A DNA stretch of 64,000 nt from Mastigamoeba balamuthi (lineage: Eukaryota; Evosea; Mastigamoebida; Mastigamoebidae): NCBI GenBank assembly GCA_902651635.1, contig CACRSC010001923.1, forward strand, positions 713,977 to 777,976, given 5' to 3'. Each line of letters starts with the position of its first letter. Positions within the stretch are counted from its first letter, which is position 1. This document shows positions 21,648 to 32,799 of this stretch, piece after piece. Under the pieces are notes generated by a model, which was not told the DNA's origin, did not search any database, and saw only the letters and a program-made list of their open reading frames with translations. The translations under genes were made by a program, and so were the position numbers.

Positions 21648-23980
21648 GCCCCCTGCACCGTCGGGAAGCGCGACGACTCGGGCTGCTTGGCGTCGTCGGC
21701 CTGCTGCTGCCCCGCCGCCCCTCTGGGCGAGCTGGCCACCGACGCCTTGGCGCCCGACGCGGCCATCGTCCCGGGGCCCCTGGGCAGCGTCGAGCCCTTG
21801 GACAGCGTCGACACGCCCGCGTGGTGCGTGATCGTGCCGCCGGCGGCCTTGGCGGGCGCCTGCGAGCGGCCGACGGCTGCCGAGTGGCGCTGCTGCGTGG
21901 CCTGCGCCTGCGTGGCGGTCATCGTCTGGTCGGGGGCCCCGAGCTCCGTGACGGGCTGCACGCCGTTCTTCTGTATGTTCTCGGCCTCTCGGATGTCCCG
22001 GAAGTACGGGTGCAGCATCGCGAGCCTCGCCGTCAGCCTGCTCCCACGCTGGTGTCAGCCCGAAGTGCGTGGCCAACAAAGAGGGGGGATAAAGAGACCT
22101 CGACACAGATTCAATGCAAACGCAGCAAAACGAAACAGCATTCAAATCCAATTCACATGGCACGCAAATGAACGTCACGGCAGGCAAGCGCAGCATGGCA
22201 TTCAACTGCAGGCATCAGACAGTCACTTGCGTGCACCACTGAGGCGTTGCACAGCGCAAAGGAAGCCCGGCAGAGCAGAGGCGACAAAGGGAAGAGAGAA
22301 CAGAGAGAACAGAGAACAGAGAACAGAGAACAGAGAGAGCAGAGAGAAGAGAGAGAAGAGAGAAGAGAGACGTGCCTCTCCTCGGGGTTGTAGGTGAGGA
22401 GGCGCTGGATGAGCTCGAGGCTCTCGGGGGTGGCGTTGGGCAGCAGGCGGGCGATGCCGGTGCCGACCTTCTCGGGGAAGGTGAAGTTCATGTGCGTGCT
22501 CTGCCTGCGCATGCGGGCGAGGATCTCGCGGGGCGGCGTGCCCATGATGTTGTGTATGCGCTGTATCTGGTCGAGCTCGTTGGCCCCCGGGAACAGCGGG
22601 AAGAGGCTCAGGATCTCGAACCAGACGCAGCCGATGCCCCAGACGTCCATCTTGTACGTGTAGTAGCCGTCGGTCAGCAGGCACTCGGGCGCCCGGTACC
22701 ACCGCGTCGAGATGTACTCGGTGTAGGGCTGCTTCGACTTGATGCCCCGGCAGCTTCCAAAGTCGCAGAGCTTCACCCGCTCGTCCTTGATCAGCACGTT
22801 CTCGGGCTTGATGTCCCGGTGGAAGATCCCGTTCCTGGATTTGCGCCGTGTCAGATACCGGAATCCACAAATATCGCGCGATTCTTCCCCCACTCTAAAT
22901 GAGGAAACAGGAACCTCCAAAAGGGACAGGAGAGGGAACGAACGCAGAGGAGCCCTCCGCCCCCAAAGCGAAGTTGCCCGGTGCATACGGTGACCCCCGA
23001 CCGAACTGCCCCCAAACGGCAAAAGACTGACGTGGCGAGAAATCAAAAGAGGGGGAGAAGAGAAAAACCGCGGAAGTAATTTGTTTTCTGCCTCTGCGGG
23101 GGGCGAGAAGAGGCAAAAGAGAAACCTGTGCATGTGGTCCGTGGCCTTGAGCAGCTGCCACATGACCGTCTTGATCGTGCGCTCGGGCAGGTACGTCTTG
23201 CGCCCCTTGATCATCTCGTAGAGGTTCTGCTCCATCAGCTCGAACACTGGGGCCCCCCACACACGACCGCACACACAGAGTGAGCGCCCCGCGTTCCCAA
23301 ACGCCGCAGCCGCCGCCGTTGGCGAAATAAATAAATAAAAACCCATAGAAAAAGGTACACTTCCCACACGCGCCCAGCAGCTCAGCAGCAGCAGCAGCAG
23401 CAGCGTGCAAGGAGGGGGGGTGCGCGGGAGAGGGAAGGCGCGTCCGCTCACCGAGGGCCAGCGTGCCCGTGGACTTCTCGCTGCGTGGCGGAGGGGATGC
23501 GAGCGGTCAGTGCGGGGGGGCCCGTGAGGGCTGAGCTGCGCACAAGATGACCTCGACGAGCTTGATGACGTGCGGGTGCGGCGACAGGCGCTTGAGCGCC
23601 TGTATCTCGCGCAGGTTGTTGACCTGCTCGACGCTCTCGAAGCGCGCCTTCATGCGCTTGATGGCCACGTACCTGCGACGGGGGGGAGGGAGGGAGGGGG
23701 AAGGGATGCCGCGCAGCAGTGCCATTAATTATTCCGCGCAGACCGAACACGGGGGGCTGGCACGCAGGGGCGCCACGCACTTGCCCGTCTCCTTGCACTG
23801 CGCCTTGAGCACCTCGGAGAACGTGCCCTCGCCCTTGCGCGCGATGATCTTGTACTCTGCGGGCAGGGCAGCAGTGAGGCGGTTGGGCTTCCCAACCGAC
23901 GCAGGCGCGCGCGCCGCACAGAAGCGCGCGTCGCAGACAGGATGGGGAGGAGGGGACGCCAAGGGGTGCGTACTGTACAT
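21289..23980 (-). CDS. MOK: MOK-type protein kinase (MAPK/MAK/MRK overlapping kinase)
   Basis: Eight exons: 23974-23980 (7 nt), 23781-23856, 23544-23672, 23452-23480 (29 nt), 23126-23246, 22376-22834, 21578-22037 and 21289-21504; 498 aa. The kinase domain is complete: GEGTFSEVLK, catalytic Lys in AIKRM, FESVEQVNNLREIQALKRL, NGIFHRDIKPEN, LCDFGSCRGIKSKQ, TEYISTRWYRAPECLLTDG and GANELDQIQRIHNIMGTP. These are signature segments of MOK rather than of MAK/ICK. MOK kinases localise to cilia/flagella and limit their length. The Thr-Glu-Tyr activation motif is intact. The C-terminal tail is low-complexity with a Gln run. The last intron is inferred: without it the frame stops at 21566. Intron 6 is GC-AG and carries a TTCTCTG repeat. 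Confidence 0.9.
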
Positions 23981-24115
23981 GGCGCGGCCGAGTCTCGCGG
24001 AGGCGGGGTCCAAAAATAGCCCCTCGTGCGGCGGAGTATAATTAGTGCTGGACCAAATATCCAGATCTCCTCGTGACATCAGCAAAAGGACACCGCGCCA
24101 GATTCTACCGAAATT

Positions 24116-25682
24116 TCAGATCTTTTTGGACACGGGTGTCCGGTTCCTTTTCTGCCGGGGGCCCTGCTCGCCCTGCTCGCCCTCCTGGCCCTCCTGGCCC
24201 TCGGGGCCCTCGCCCCCGGCCGTCCTGCTGCGCTTGGAGCGCGACGACGAGACCTCGACCTCGCACTCGGCCTCGGCGGGCAGGGCAGCGCGGCGTCCGG
24301 GCGCTGCGGGGCGCAGGTGCCGCCTGCGGGCAGGGCTGGGCGTCTGCATCGACACGGTCACCACGCACTCGCCGCCCCCGCCGCTCCTGCCTCCCGCTGG
24401 CCGCGGCAGCCGCACCACCACCTTGTGTGTCTGCACCCTGCTGCGCCTCCTGCGGTCCTCTTGCCCCTCATCATCCTCCTCCTCCTCCTGCTCCTCCTCC
24501 TGTTCCTCCTCCTGCTCCTCGTCCTCCTCTTCCTCGCCCTCGTCAGCGTCGCCCTCTTCCTCGCCTTCCTCGTCTCCTTCCTCGTCCTCGTCGTCGTCGT
24601 CCTCCTCGTCCTCATCCTCAGCCTCTGCGCCGTCCTCGGTGCCATGGCTCTGGGGGGGCTCTGGCGCTCCCTCGTCCACGCGCATAGCGGGGCCCAGCGT
24701 CTCTGTGCGCTGCAGCGAGGGCGCGCCCATCTCGACGTCCTCTGCCTGCGGGGGCTCCGCCTCCGGGGCCACCAGGTCCATCTTCGTCAGCTCTCTCTTG
24801 AGCGCTGGCGCCTGCCCCTGCCCCTGCCCCTGCCCTGGTGCCTGCGCCTGCACAGCGCCTGCCCCTGCCCCTGCGCCTGCTGCCGCCGGCGTGCCGGCAG
24901 TCGCTGGCCCCTCGGCCTGCTTGGCGTCGCTCGGGGCTGCAGGCGCCGTCGCTGCTGCCGCTGCTGCTGCTGGGGCCGCCTCTGGCTTGCTGCCCTCGCC
25001 CTGGTCGTCTGCCTCGCCCTCGCCCTCGACGTCTTCCTGGCTGTCGACCTCCTCCTCGCTTGTCTCCGCTGTGGCCTCGGAGTCCTCTGGGCCCTCCTGG
25101 CCCTCCTCGCCCTCTTGGTCCTCGGCCTCGTCTGCCCCGTGGTCCTCTGGTGGCTTCTCTTGCTGCGGTGCCGCCGGGCCTGCGGGGACTTGGACTTGCT
25201 GTGCTCCGCTAGCGCTCTCCTGCGCTGCCCTGCCGAGCCTCTCTGGCAGCACAGAGTTCATCCTGAACCTGCAGCGGCAGTCGCGGGGCGGTGTGTGTGT
25301 GTGTGTGTGTCAGCCCCCCCACTGCCCGGACTGCTCTCTGGAACAACTGAATCGGAACACGGCTTCAGCCAGTGGCGCGCCTGCTGAGGTCGGGCAGCTC
25401 CGACTCGTCCACGGGCATCTTGTACATGCTGCCTGTGTCCCCTGCCGACGACCCCGCGTGCGCCAGCAGCGGCGCCACGTCGACGCCGCGGCCGCAGCCG
25501 TCGCTGCTGAGGTCGACCAGCGGCTTCGTGGGCTGCCGCTCCAGCAGGCGGCGCCGCACGGCCGCTTCCGACGCGTCGGGCGCGCTCGGCACGGCCTGGG
25601 GCGCGGCCTCGGGGGCGGGCAGGGGCTCCGGGGCCCCCGGGGCCTCGGCGGCGTCGCTGCAGGCGTTTTCGGCTTTGCTCAT
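24116..25682 (-). CDS. Acidic low-complexity protein, unknown function
   Basis: Two exons (25381-25682, 24116-25268) joined by a GC-AG intron (AG|GCGCGC) give 484 aa. Residues 1-100 are Ala/Pro-rich with RRRLLERQPTKPLVDLSSDG. The middle is Ala/Gly/Gln-rich. It is followed by a long Glu/Asp tract, then a basic strand-like stretch (RVQTHKVVVRLPRPAGG, then ECVVTVSMQTPS) and a final Arg/Lys-rich tail ending SKKI. Acidic tract plus basic tail suggests a nuclear histone- or RNA-binding role, but no domain was recognised. The intron contains a GT microsatellite at about 25295-25312. It lies divergent to the RRM gene with 315 nt between starts. Confidence 0.65.
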
Positions 25683-25997
25683 AGAATCCGACCGGTGCGG
25701 GGATTTTTTTTGAAAAACACTTCTGCTTTTTGCGAGGCTTCCGCGAAAGACTGGGGGGGACGGGTCAGTGGGGGCTGGCAGGGGTGGCAAAGGGAGTGAC
25801 CCACCGCAGGCCGCGGGTGTGCAGGGCGGGTGGAAGCCTTGCTGCTCAGGAGGAAGCTACGAAAATAACCTGGATTTCTGCGGGATCTTTCTCCCCCGGA
25901 GATATGGGGGGCCCACTGTCGTCACCAAACGAGGGTGGTGACGTTGGGGCCCCCCAGAAAAACAAGAACATCGGCGAAGACGCGGCATCGAGACGCG
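25683..25997. promoter_or_regulatory. Divergent promoter region
   Basis: The 315 nt between the starts of the acidic-protein gene (-) and the RRM gene (+) must contain both promoters. A GGAGATATGGGG word lies about 90 nt upstream of the RRM start. Confidence 0.45.
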
Positions 25998-27242
25998 ATG
26001 AGCAAGACCCCGAGGAAGAGCGACAGGGCCCGCGACGAGGCTCCCAGTGTCCCCGACTGCGGCGTTGCCGACGACTACCGCACCAAGCTGCTTCTCGTCC
26101 GCAAGGTTGCCCCCCTCCCCCCCGCTGTGCCCCCTATTTGCCCGATGAATATCCCGATCGGCGCGCGTTTCCTGGTCTTGGCGGGGCGCCAACTCACCGC
26201 GGACCCCCGCGGGCCCGCAGCTCGAGACGGAGAGCAGTCGCGCGGTGTTCATCGGGGACGTGGACCCCAACGCGGCCGAGGAGGACCTGCTGCGCTACGC
26301 CTCCACGTTTGGCCGCGTCAACTTCTTCCGGCACGCCGCATCGCCCCGCCCCCACTGGGCGCCCCACAGCACGCGCGCACACACACACGGAGCACTGCCC
26401 TGTGCCTCTCGAGGGTGTGGACACCTGAGGGGCCCCACAGCCTCGCGGGGCAATTTGCGGAGGGAGGGAGGGGCGCCGATGCGGCACGGAAGCAAATCAA
26501 GTGTTCGCGGGTCGTGTGCGCACGAGCTTCTGAGGGCCCGCGGTTGCTCCGCGGAGCTCTTGCTCGGAGCAGCTGCCTCTCTTCCCTCTGCCCAATTCAA
26601 TTTAGGTTTCAAATTGAATTGAATTCGCGCAAATGACTCGGGTGCTCTCTCCCGCGGGCTGTGTCACTTCGCCCCCCCGCTGACCAGCGCCGCCCAGCGT
26701 GTTCCGCGATGTCAGGTTCGCCGCGGTGCTCTACGCGACGGAGGAGGAGGCCGCGCGCGCTCTGGGCGGCCTGGGCAACCCCGGCAGCGCCCCGCGCGGC
26801 GCCAAGACCCCGCGGGCGTCGTCGTCGTCGTCGGCGTCGTCGCCGCCACGTGTGTCGCGCTCGGCCGTCCGCGCGCCCTCGGACACGCTGCACGTGGTCA
26901 ACGTCCACAAGGGCATCACCCCCAAGGACGTCGAGCGCCACTTCGACTCGCCGGCCTCCCGGTGCGCCACGTCACCACGCACGTCACACTCACCGCGGGA
27001 GATATTTTCCCTACCGCGGGAGATTCCGGTATCTTTTTTGTGCTCGCGCTTGATTTCGGGCCCCTGAGAGAGGCGAACGGGAATCGGGGGGACGCCCGTC
27101 CAGCGTGGTCGACGTGGAGGACCAGAAGCACTCGGACTGGGTGGTGGTGACGTTCGCCAGCGTTCAGGACGCCGCCATGGCACTGCTGAGGAAGAACGGG
27201 TCGACGCTGCGTCGCTCGAAGCTCGCGGTCAACTTCCGCTGA
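25998..27242 (+). CDS. RNA-binding protein with two RRM domains
   Basis: Four exons (25998-26105, 26221-26330, 26698-26961, 27104-27242), 206 aa. RRM1: RNP2-like VFIGDVDPNAAEEDLLRYAS, then the RNP1-like strand RDVRFAAVLYATEEEAARAL across the second intron. RRM2: TLHVVNVHKGITPKDVERHF, then DWVVVTFASVQDAAMALLRK and KLAVNFR. A Ser/Arg-containing linker separates them. The RNP1 aromatic residues are only partly conserved, so the RNA targets are unclear. Intron 2 (26331-26697, 367 nt) uses a GC donor (CG|GCACGC), the only choice that restores RRM1, and contains AATTCAATTT-like words. Intron 1 shares a motif with an intron of TTC1. Probable nuclear RNA-processing factor. Confidence 0.82.
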
Positions 27243-28415
27243 GGAGTCCGCGCGGGCAGCAGCAAGGGGGGAGGCCCCCTCGGGACTGGCTTTGGCGAGT
27301 GGGTGGGCGTCGTGTGGGCCGCGAGACCCGCAAAAAACCGAGGGAGGAGCGGTGATGTCGGCAGTATGCGTGACAGCGCAGGGCATGGGGTCCCCGCACG
27401 CTGCTTAAAGAGCTGCCAGCGGTTCGTCGGGACTACTGGGGGTGGGGGCCCGGGCCACAGGCAGCCCCACCAGCGCCTCGGGCGGACCTATTATGGGGCT
27501 GCACCTGTGGACTGCAGATAGGAGATGGCGAGAATGCCCGATGACGATATCGAAGGGCTGCGCAGAGTGAGTACTGCGAGTGAGACCAGGGAGCAACAGT
27601 GGGACAGCGCCACCGGGACTGATGGCTTGGCTGAGGGCGCCCGGCGCGGGGAGGCGGGACAGCGAATATCAGTGTGTCACGTTGAGCCTGAACAGGCAGG
27701 ACAGTTCTGGGAAGAGGATGTTAAAGAAAACGTGCAGTCAGACGATATTCACATCTCGCGATAAGCGGCCGATGAGCTTGGTGAAGAAAGAAAACAAAAA
27801 CAAAAACAAAAACAAAAACAGCCGACCAGTCGAACATCCCCACAGACAAGGGCAGAGAGGCGATCTGGACCCCATCGCGCCGCGAGAGAGGGCCAGCGTG
27901 GATGGCCTCCGAAAAAAACAACAAAAAGATATCAAGCATAAAATCCACAAATTGCTTAAAAAGAAGCCGAGGCAACATAAACGAACCCTTGTAGCTGGCC
28001 GAATCAACAAAACATAAAACGCTGAATGATGTTGGCAGTTAACATAACGCTCCCTGAGTTTGCAAGCTCGAGAATCGCTTTGAACCTGCCGTAGAATGAT
28101 CGAGTGTAAATAGGCCAGCAAGTCTGCGACGAAACCGAGACGGGGTCTCTCTCCCGCTGGCTTATGGGATGCGCGTGACCCGCACACGCAAGCTCCCAAG
28201 GCCCTCGCAAGCACACAACAGCAGCGACGGCGCGACCCTGTATAGGGACTCCTGAGCTATTGTGCAGGTGCTCTTGCCTGCCCGGCGGCGATCTTTCGGT
28301 TCTCAACCGTTTTTCCAACTCCAGCCCACATCCGCCGGTGCTGGTGCTGACCCTGACTGCTGAGGAGCAGGGAGAGTCAGGAGCGTCAGGAGCGACCCGA
28401 GTGGACCCTCCAACT
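27243..28415. other. Gene-poor spacer with an AAAAAC microsatellite
   Basis: About 1.2 kb between convergent genes. (AAAAAC)n occupies about 27789-27820. One open frame of about 80 codons near 27525 shows no domain. Nothing else supportable. Confidence 0.45.
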
Positions 28416-30117
28416 CTACTGCAGAGACTGGGCGAGGCGCTCGACAGGGCCCATCTCGCCGACGGGGGTGCGCACGAGCAGCTGCGCTGTGTCGCCGGCG
28501 ACGGAGCGCACGGCCGAGGCCACGTCCTTGAGCCCCGAGCCCGTCGATATCAGCACGACGACGGCGCCCGCGGGCACCAGCCCCTGGCGGGCCGCCTTGC
28601 GCAGCCCCGCGTAGGCCGCAGCCGCCGCGGGCTCTGCGAAGACGCCCGTGGCCCTCGCGAGCATCGGTATCGCTGCGAGGATCTCGTCGTCGTCGACGGT
28701 GACGAACGCGCCGCCCGTCTGGGCGACGGCGTCGTAGGCGCGGACGGGGTCGCGCGGCTCGCCGGCGGCGATGCTGTCGGCGACGGTGCGGCAGTCGCGC
28801 TGGACGGGCCACGCGGCGCGCGGGTCCGAGCGCGCCTGCCAGGCCCTGGCGATGGCCGACGAGCCCGCGGCCTGCACGCCGACGATGGCGGGCATCCGCG
28901 CGACGCTGCCGAGGGCCACGAGGTCGCGCAGGCCCGCGTGCACGCCCGCCACGATGTTGCCGTCGCCCACGCTGACGACGACGACGTCGGGGGCCTCGAA
29001 GACGAGCTCCCCCTGCGGCGCTGCTGCAGCGGCGGCAGCGGCCGCGTGCCTGCGGGCGAGCTGCTCGCAGAGCTCGAGGGCGACGGTCTTCTTGCCCTCG
29101 GAGGTGTAGGGGTTGTGGCCCGTGCTGCGGCAGTACCAGCCAAAGCGCTGGCAGGCGCGCAGGCAGAGGTCGAAGGCGTCGTCGTAGGTGCCCTCGACCA
29201 GCACCACGCGCGCGCCGTAGGCCAGCAGCTGCGCGCGCTTGGCCTCGGGCGCCGTCGCCGGCACGAAGATGACGCACTTCTGGCCCAGGGCCGCGCAGGC
29301 CCACGCGAGCGCCGCCGCCGCGTTGCCCGTCGACGCCGTCGACACCACCCCGCGTCCCTCGGCCCGCGCCTTCGTGTGCCGCCGAGGCAGCGGCGTCAAA
29401 GAGAGCGCGCACAGAGATCAGCGCTGATAACACTCCAATTCAAAACCAATTCGCCCGCGGCGCTTCTAATTCAGCCCGGCGCAATCAATTGAATGACTCC
29501 CTCGTGCGGAAACCACGCGGAGACGCCGCACCTTGAGGGCGACGAGGGCGCTTGCGCGGCCGTTGAGGGAGCGTCAGGAGGGCGCGCACAGAGAGCAGCG
29601 TTGTGTCCAGGAAATTGTATTCTCATTCAATTCAAAAACCCAAATTCGTCCGCGGCGGCTCTAATTCAGCCCGGCGCAATCAATTGAATGACTCCCGCAC
29701 GGAAACCGCACGGAGACGCCGCACCTTGAGGGCGACGAGGGCGCTGGCGCGGTCCTTGAGGGAGCCCGAGGGGTTGCGTCCCTCGTCCTTGACCCACACC
29801 TCGCGGGCGCCGACCTCCTTGGCGACGGCGGGCGCCGGGACCAGCGGCGTGTTGCCCGCGGCCACCGCTGCTGCGGCCGCCTCGTCGAGGTCGCCGGGGA
29901 CGGGCAGCAGGGCGCGGTACCTCCACATGCCGAGCCACTCGGGCGGCGCCTGCGAGGCCCGGAGGCGTTGGGCGACGGCTGCGTAGTCGTAGACGACGCT
30001 CATGTTGGCCGGGGGCGCGGGGCTGCCGCTGTGGGGCCGCGGGCACGTGTAGGGCACCGCCGCCGGCGAGGCCTCGTAGCCGCACACGCTGCAGCGCAGG
30101 CACTTGACGTGCTCCAT
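28416..30117 (-). CDS. Threonine synthase (PLP-dependent)
   Basis: Two exons (29725-30117, 28416-29369) encode 448 aa. It converts O-phosphohomoserine to threonine, the last step of threonine biosynthesis. The N-terminus has a zinc-ribbon-like CLRCSVCGYEA...YTCP segment. The PLP lysine is in NPSGSLKDRASALVALK. Further marks are VVSTASTGNAAAALAWACA, VSVGDGNIVAGVHAGLRDL and GVQAAGSSAIARAW. The architecture is the plant/archaeal-type (class 2) enzyme; animals lack the pathway. The ATG at 30117 was chosen because the frame upstream has only a TTG. The single 355-nt intron contains a second, imperfect copy of the end of exon 1. Tail of the gene faces the spacer at 27-28 kb. Confidence 0.93.
29447..29764. 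repeat. Tandem duplication spanning the threonine synthase exon 1/intron boundary
   Basis: Copy A (about 29447-29572, wholly intronic) and copy B (about 29642-29764, including the last 40 nt of exon 1 and its splice donor) match over about 125 nt with a few substitutions and a small gap. Shared words include TCTAATTCAGCCCGGCGCAA and GCACCTTGAGGGCGACGAGG. Confidence 0.9.
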
Positions 30118-30546
30118 CGGTGCTTTCGGTTCTTTCGGTGCTTGCGGTGCAGCCAACTACGGCCAAGAGAAAAAACAAATATGACGTGGGGTGGGACGGA
30201 ACCCAGGATATCGCGCACGTGGGCCAGACGACGCACCCCAGAGAAGAGCTCTCGGAACTCCCTTTCCCAGCCCGGAGATGCAGCCCGTGTGGGCCTCCAA
30301 GATTCTCAACGGATCTTTCCTTCATCTTCGTTTCTCGCTGACGAGCTCCTCTGGAGGACCCACAGAGGTGTGGCCCTCACACCATCTAGACTCAGCAGTA
30401 ACGCTTACTTGAATGCCCGCTTGTCGTCACGGTGCTGGCGCAGCTGAGTCTCGAGCTCCGTCGCGAGATTCGGAGCATTCGGCCATCGGATAACGAAGCC
30501 CAGCAGATCGAATTTGCAGCATTGGGCAGGAAGGTCGACACTCACA
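30118..30546. other. Intergenic region
   Basis: Threonine synthase promoter side and downstream flank of the Cys-rich pseudogene. No gene supported. Confidence 0.45.
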
Positions 30547-31010
30547 TCAGTCCTGGCAGTGGCCGTGGGAGCAGTTCACCTTGCAGTCGAAATTGAAGCT
30601 GCACGACTGGTTCCCGGTGCACTTTGCGCAGTACCCACCGCAGTCGACGTCGCCCTCGAGAGGGTCACGGCGCCCGTTGTAGCTCGTGCCAGCCCACGCA
30701 GGAGTAGGAGGTGTGGTGGACCAGGTTTGCCCACTCGCAGTCCGCCGTGGTCCAACAGACCCCGCCATCACCACTGCACCAGAGCCGCCTGCTGTTGCTC
30801 CTCGTCGTGGGGTCACAGACAGCGTTGTCATAGCATGTGCTCCAGCGGCCAGGCAGCACCTGTCACCCACGTGGCAGCACATGTGCTTCCCATTGATCAG
30901 CTTCCTGTCGCAGTCTCGGACATCTGGCAGCCGCCCCAGTTGGGCACAGAGCCCCCCGTGCAGAGGTCTAGGACACAGAGGAGAGCGAGGAAAAACAGTG
31001 CAGCTCTCAT
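30547..31010 (-). pseudogene. Cys-rich secreted protein, frameshifted
   Basis: The ATG at 31010 opens a clear signal peptide (MRAALFFLALLCVLDLC). The next Cys-rich pieces lie in different frames: GKHMCCHVGDRCC in one, RWSTCYDNAVCDP through CSGDGGVCWTTADCEW in another, and NGRRDPLEGDVDCGGYCAKC to the stop back in the former. The last resembles the E-x-DVDCGG-x-C-x-x-C repeat of protist surface and secreted proteins. No splice signals explain the frame changes, so small indels have probably inactivated it; sequencing errors remain possible. Confidence 0.6.
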
Positions 31011-31375
31011 TGACCACTATCCAGCCGTTGGCTTCTGAAGCCTCGGTACAGCTCCGAAGTGAATACTGAGGCAGGAGAATTGTGACATGGCTGACGTGTA
31101 GCAGACATCTGGAGGAAATCTGATGGCGCAGGACAAATCCCCCCTTGGGGGCGGACCCACTGGGAGCACTCAAACCAGGCCACGGTCAACAGCAGGCTTC
31201 AAGGAACAAGAGAACAGGAGGAACCCGATTGCTGGTGCCCTCTCAGCATGGTCAGGATGCTGTGACCCACAAGGGGAACAAAATTCGGTCATCACACTAA
31301 GTGAAACTACAGGAAACACACAGACACGACCAGATTCTGCTGGATCGGAATCGGAACTCCTGGTTATACCATCAC
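31011..31375. other. Intergenic region
   Basis: No conserved coding pattern between the Cys-rich pseudogene and the 3' end of the protease gene. Confidence 0.4.
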
Positions 31376-32684
31376 TTACTGTTTCTGGAGCTTCTGGGGA
31401 GGCTCTTCCCCGGCAGATTCCTTGAAGGCGATGTCAGGCCTCGTTGTGCCTGTGCACTTGACCTGCTTCCTTGATCTGCGAGTGGGAGAGACTCTCTCCA
31501 TCTGCGACCATGCAGTGTCAAACAGAGGGGATCCTATGCACACGTGCACACTCCTCGTTAACTCTGGAGATGCGCCGATGTCTGTCTGAGAGATGAGCAG
31601 AGATAAGTGAGACCTTTGGGCCGTACGGATACCAATGAAAGCAAGAGAGTCCTCGTCGTGAAGGGCAATCACAGGGCCACCAGACATGCCATACAGAGTG
31701 CTCGAGCTGGACTCGAAGACCCCCTTGCTCTCGTCGATAGACGTTAGCTGACCGCACGAGAACACCACGCGGTTGCAGCCACCGAAGGCCTGCTCGAGGA
31801 ACGTTCGGTGCGTGAGGAGATTGGCTGACTTCTGTGCCCTACCAGAGCAACCTGCCTGGGCGTGAACTGCTGGCCTGCTATCGTGGCAGCTGTGACAGGA
31901 ATGTCAGGGAAGCCAAGAATGCAGACCCTCATGCCCACTGACAGCTTGGCTGTACTCCTGCGTAGGCACGGTACGCCCTGAAACGTTCCAGGGTGAGGCC
32001 TCAAGAGATGAATCATGCAACCAACTGACTTTGGGGTAGTCGGCGATACGGAAGAAGGCAAAATCCTTGCCCTCGGTGAAGCCAGGCGCAGAGAGGTCGG
32101 GGTTTGGGTACGAACTGGGGACGGTGATCTCGCGAGCGTCGGGGTTGCTCATGTGGAAGAGGTTGAGGGCTGCGACCAACCACGCAAATAGACGGGGTCA
32201 AAGATGGCCAGCAGAGGCCAATGCCCCCAAATTGTCGAACTGCCCCAACGCACGAGACCCATGGCGCGACAGGATGCTGCTGGCGGCCATGCCCACGTCC
32301 GAGCTCCTGACCACGTGTGCTGCGGTCAGACCCTTGCCGGTGGTCCCCTCGCCCCTCCCGATGCAGAAGCCACTCCCGATGCTGTTCCCGAAGTTCACCA
32401 GCAGCAGCGCACTGGCAACCCTCGCCAGACGCTCCCCCTGGCCGAGGAACGCCGCCGTGGCTGGCGCTGCCTCGTGCGTGGGGCAACGCTGAGTTGACTG
32501 TAGCAGGGATGGCGTGCTGCGCACAGAGACGGGAGCTGAGGTCAGCGGGGACGATTAGCCCACGTTCGCACACGAGGCAGTTCTTGGGCAGCCCCCGCCA
32601 GCCGACCACGCACTCCCGGCCCAGCGCGGCTGCAGCCCTCGCGACTGCCACCTGCTTCGCAATCTCGGCGGGGTCTTCCGTCAT
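31376..32684 (-). CDS. Trypsin-like serine protease (HtrA/Trypsin_2-like fold)
   Basis: Five exons (32572-32684, 32254-32516, 32030-32169, 31843-31977, 31376-31789) encode 354 aa with closed phases. The catalytic triad is visible: His in GLTAAHVVRSSD, Asp in GKDFAFFRIADY and Ser in LYGMSGGPVIALHD. GNSIGSGFCIGRGEG is the usual beta-strand before the His block. No signal peptide precedes the protease domain; the N-terminal 38 residues are Ala-rich and end CVVGWRGLPKNCLV, so it may act in the cytosol or nucleus. The C-terminal tail is polar and basic/acidic, without a PDZ domain. All introns are GT-AG. It shares a 115-nt divergent promoter with TTC1. It is intact, but codon bias is weaker than in neighbouring housekeeping genes. 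Confidence 0.82.
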
Positions 32685-32742
32685 GGCTCTCTCGCCCGAC
32701 TATCAACTGATTGAGGCCCGCCAGTATCTGCCGAAGATAATT

Positions 32743-32756
32743 CCCAAGATCTTGGG
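32743..32756. promoter_or_regulatory. Perfect palindrome in the protease/TTC1 divergent promoter
   Basis: CCCAAGATCTTGGG, flanked by GATAATT and ATATTC, which extend the symmetry imperfectly. It lies near the middle of the 115-nt gap between two divergent start codons. Candidate dimeric transcription-factor site. Confidence 0.5.
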
Positions 32757-32799
32757 ATATTCAGTATCTCCAGATTTTTAAAGACTTCGTGTCGAGTCT

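Noticed and set aside
27786-27822. Poly(A)-type retrotransposon tail
   Set aside because: The AAAAAC run has no target-site duplication and no adjacent reverse-transcribed sequence; a simple microsatellite.
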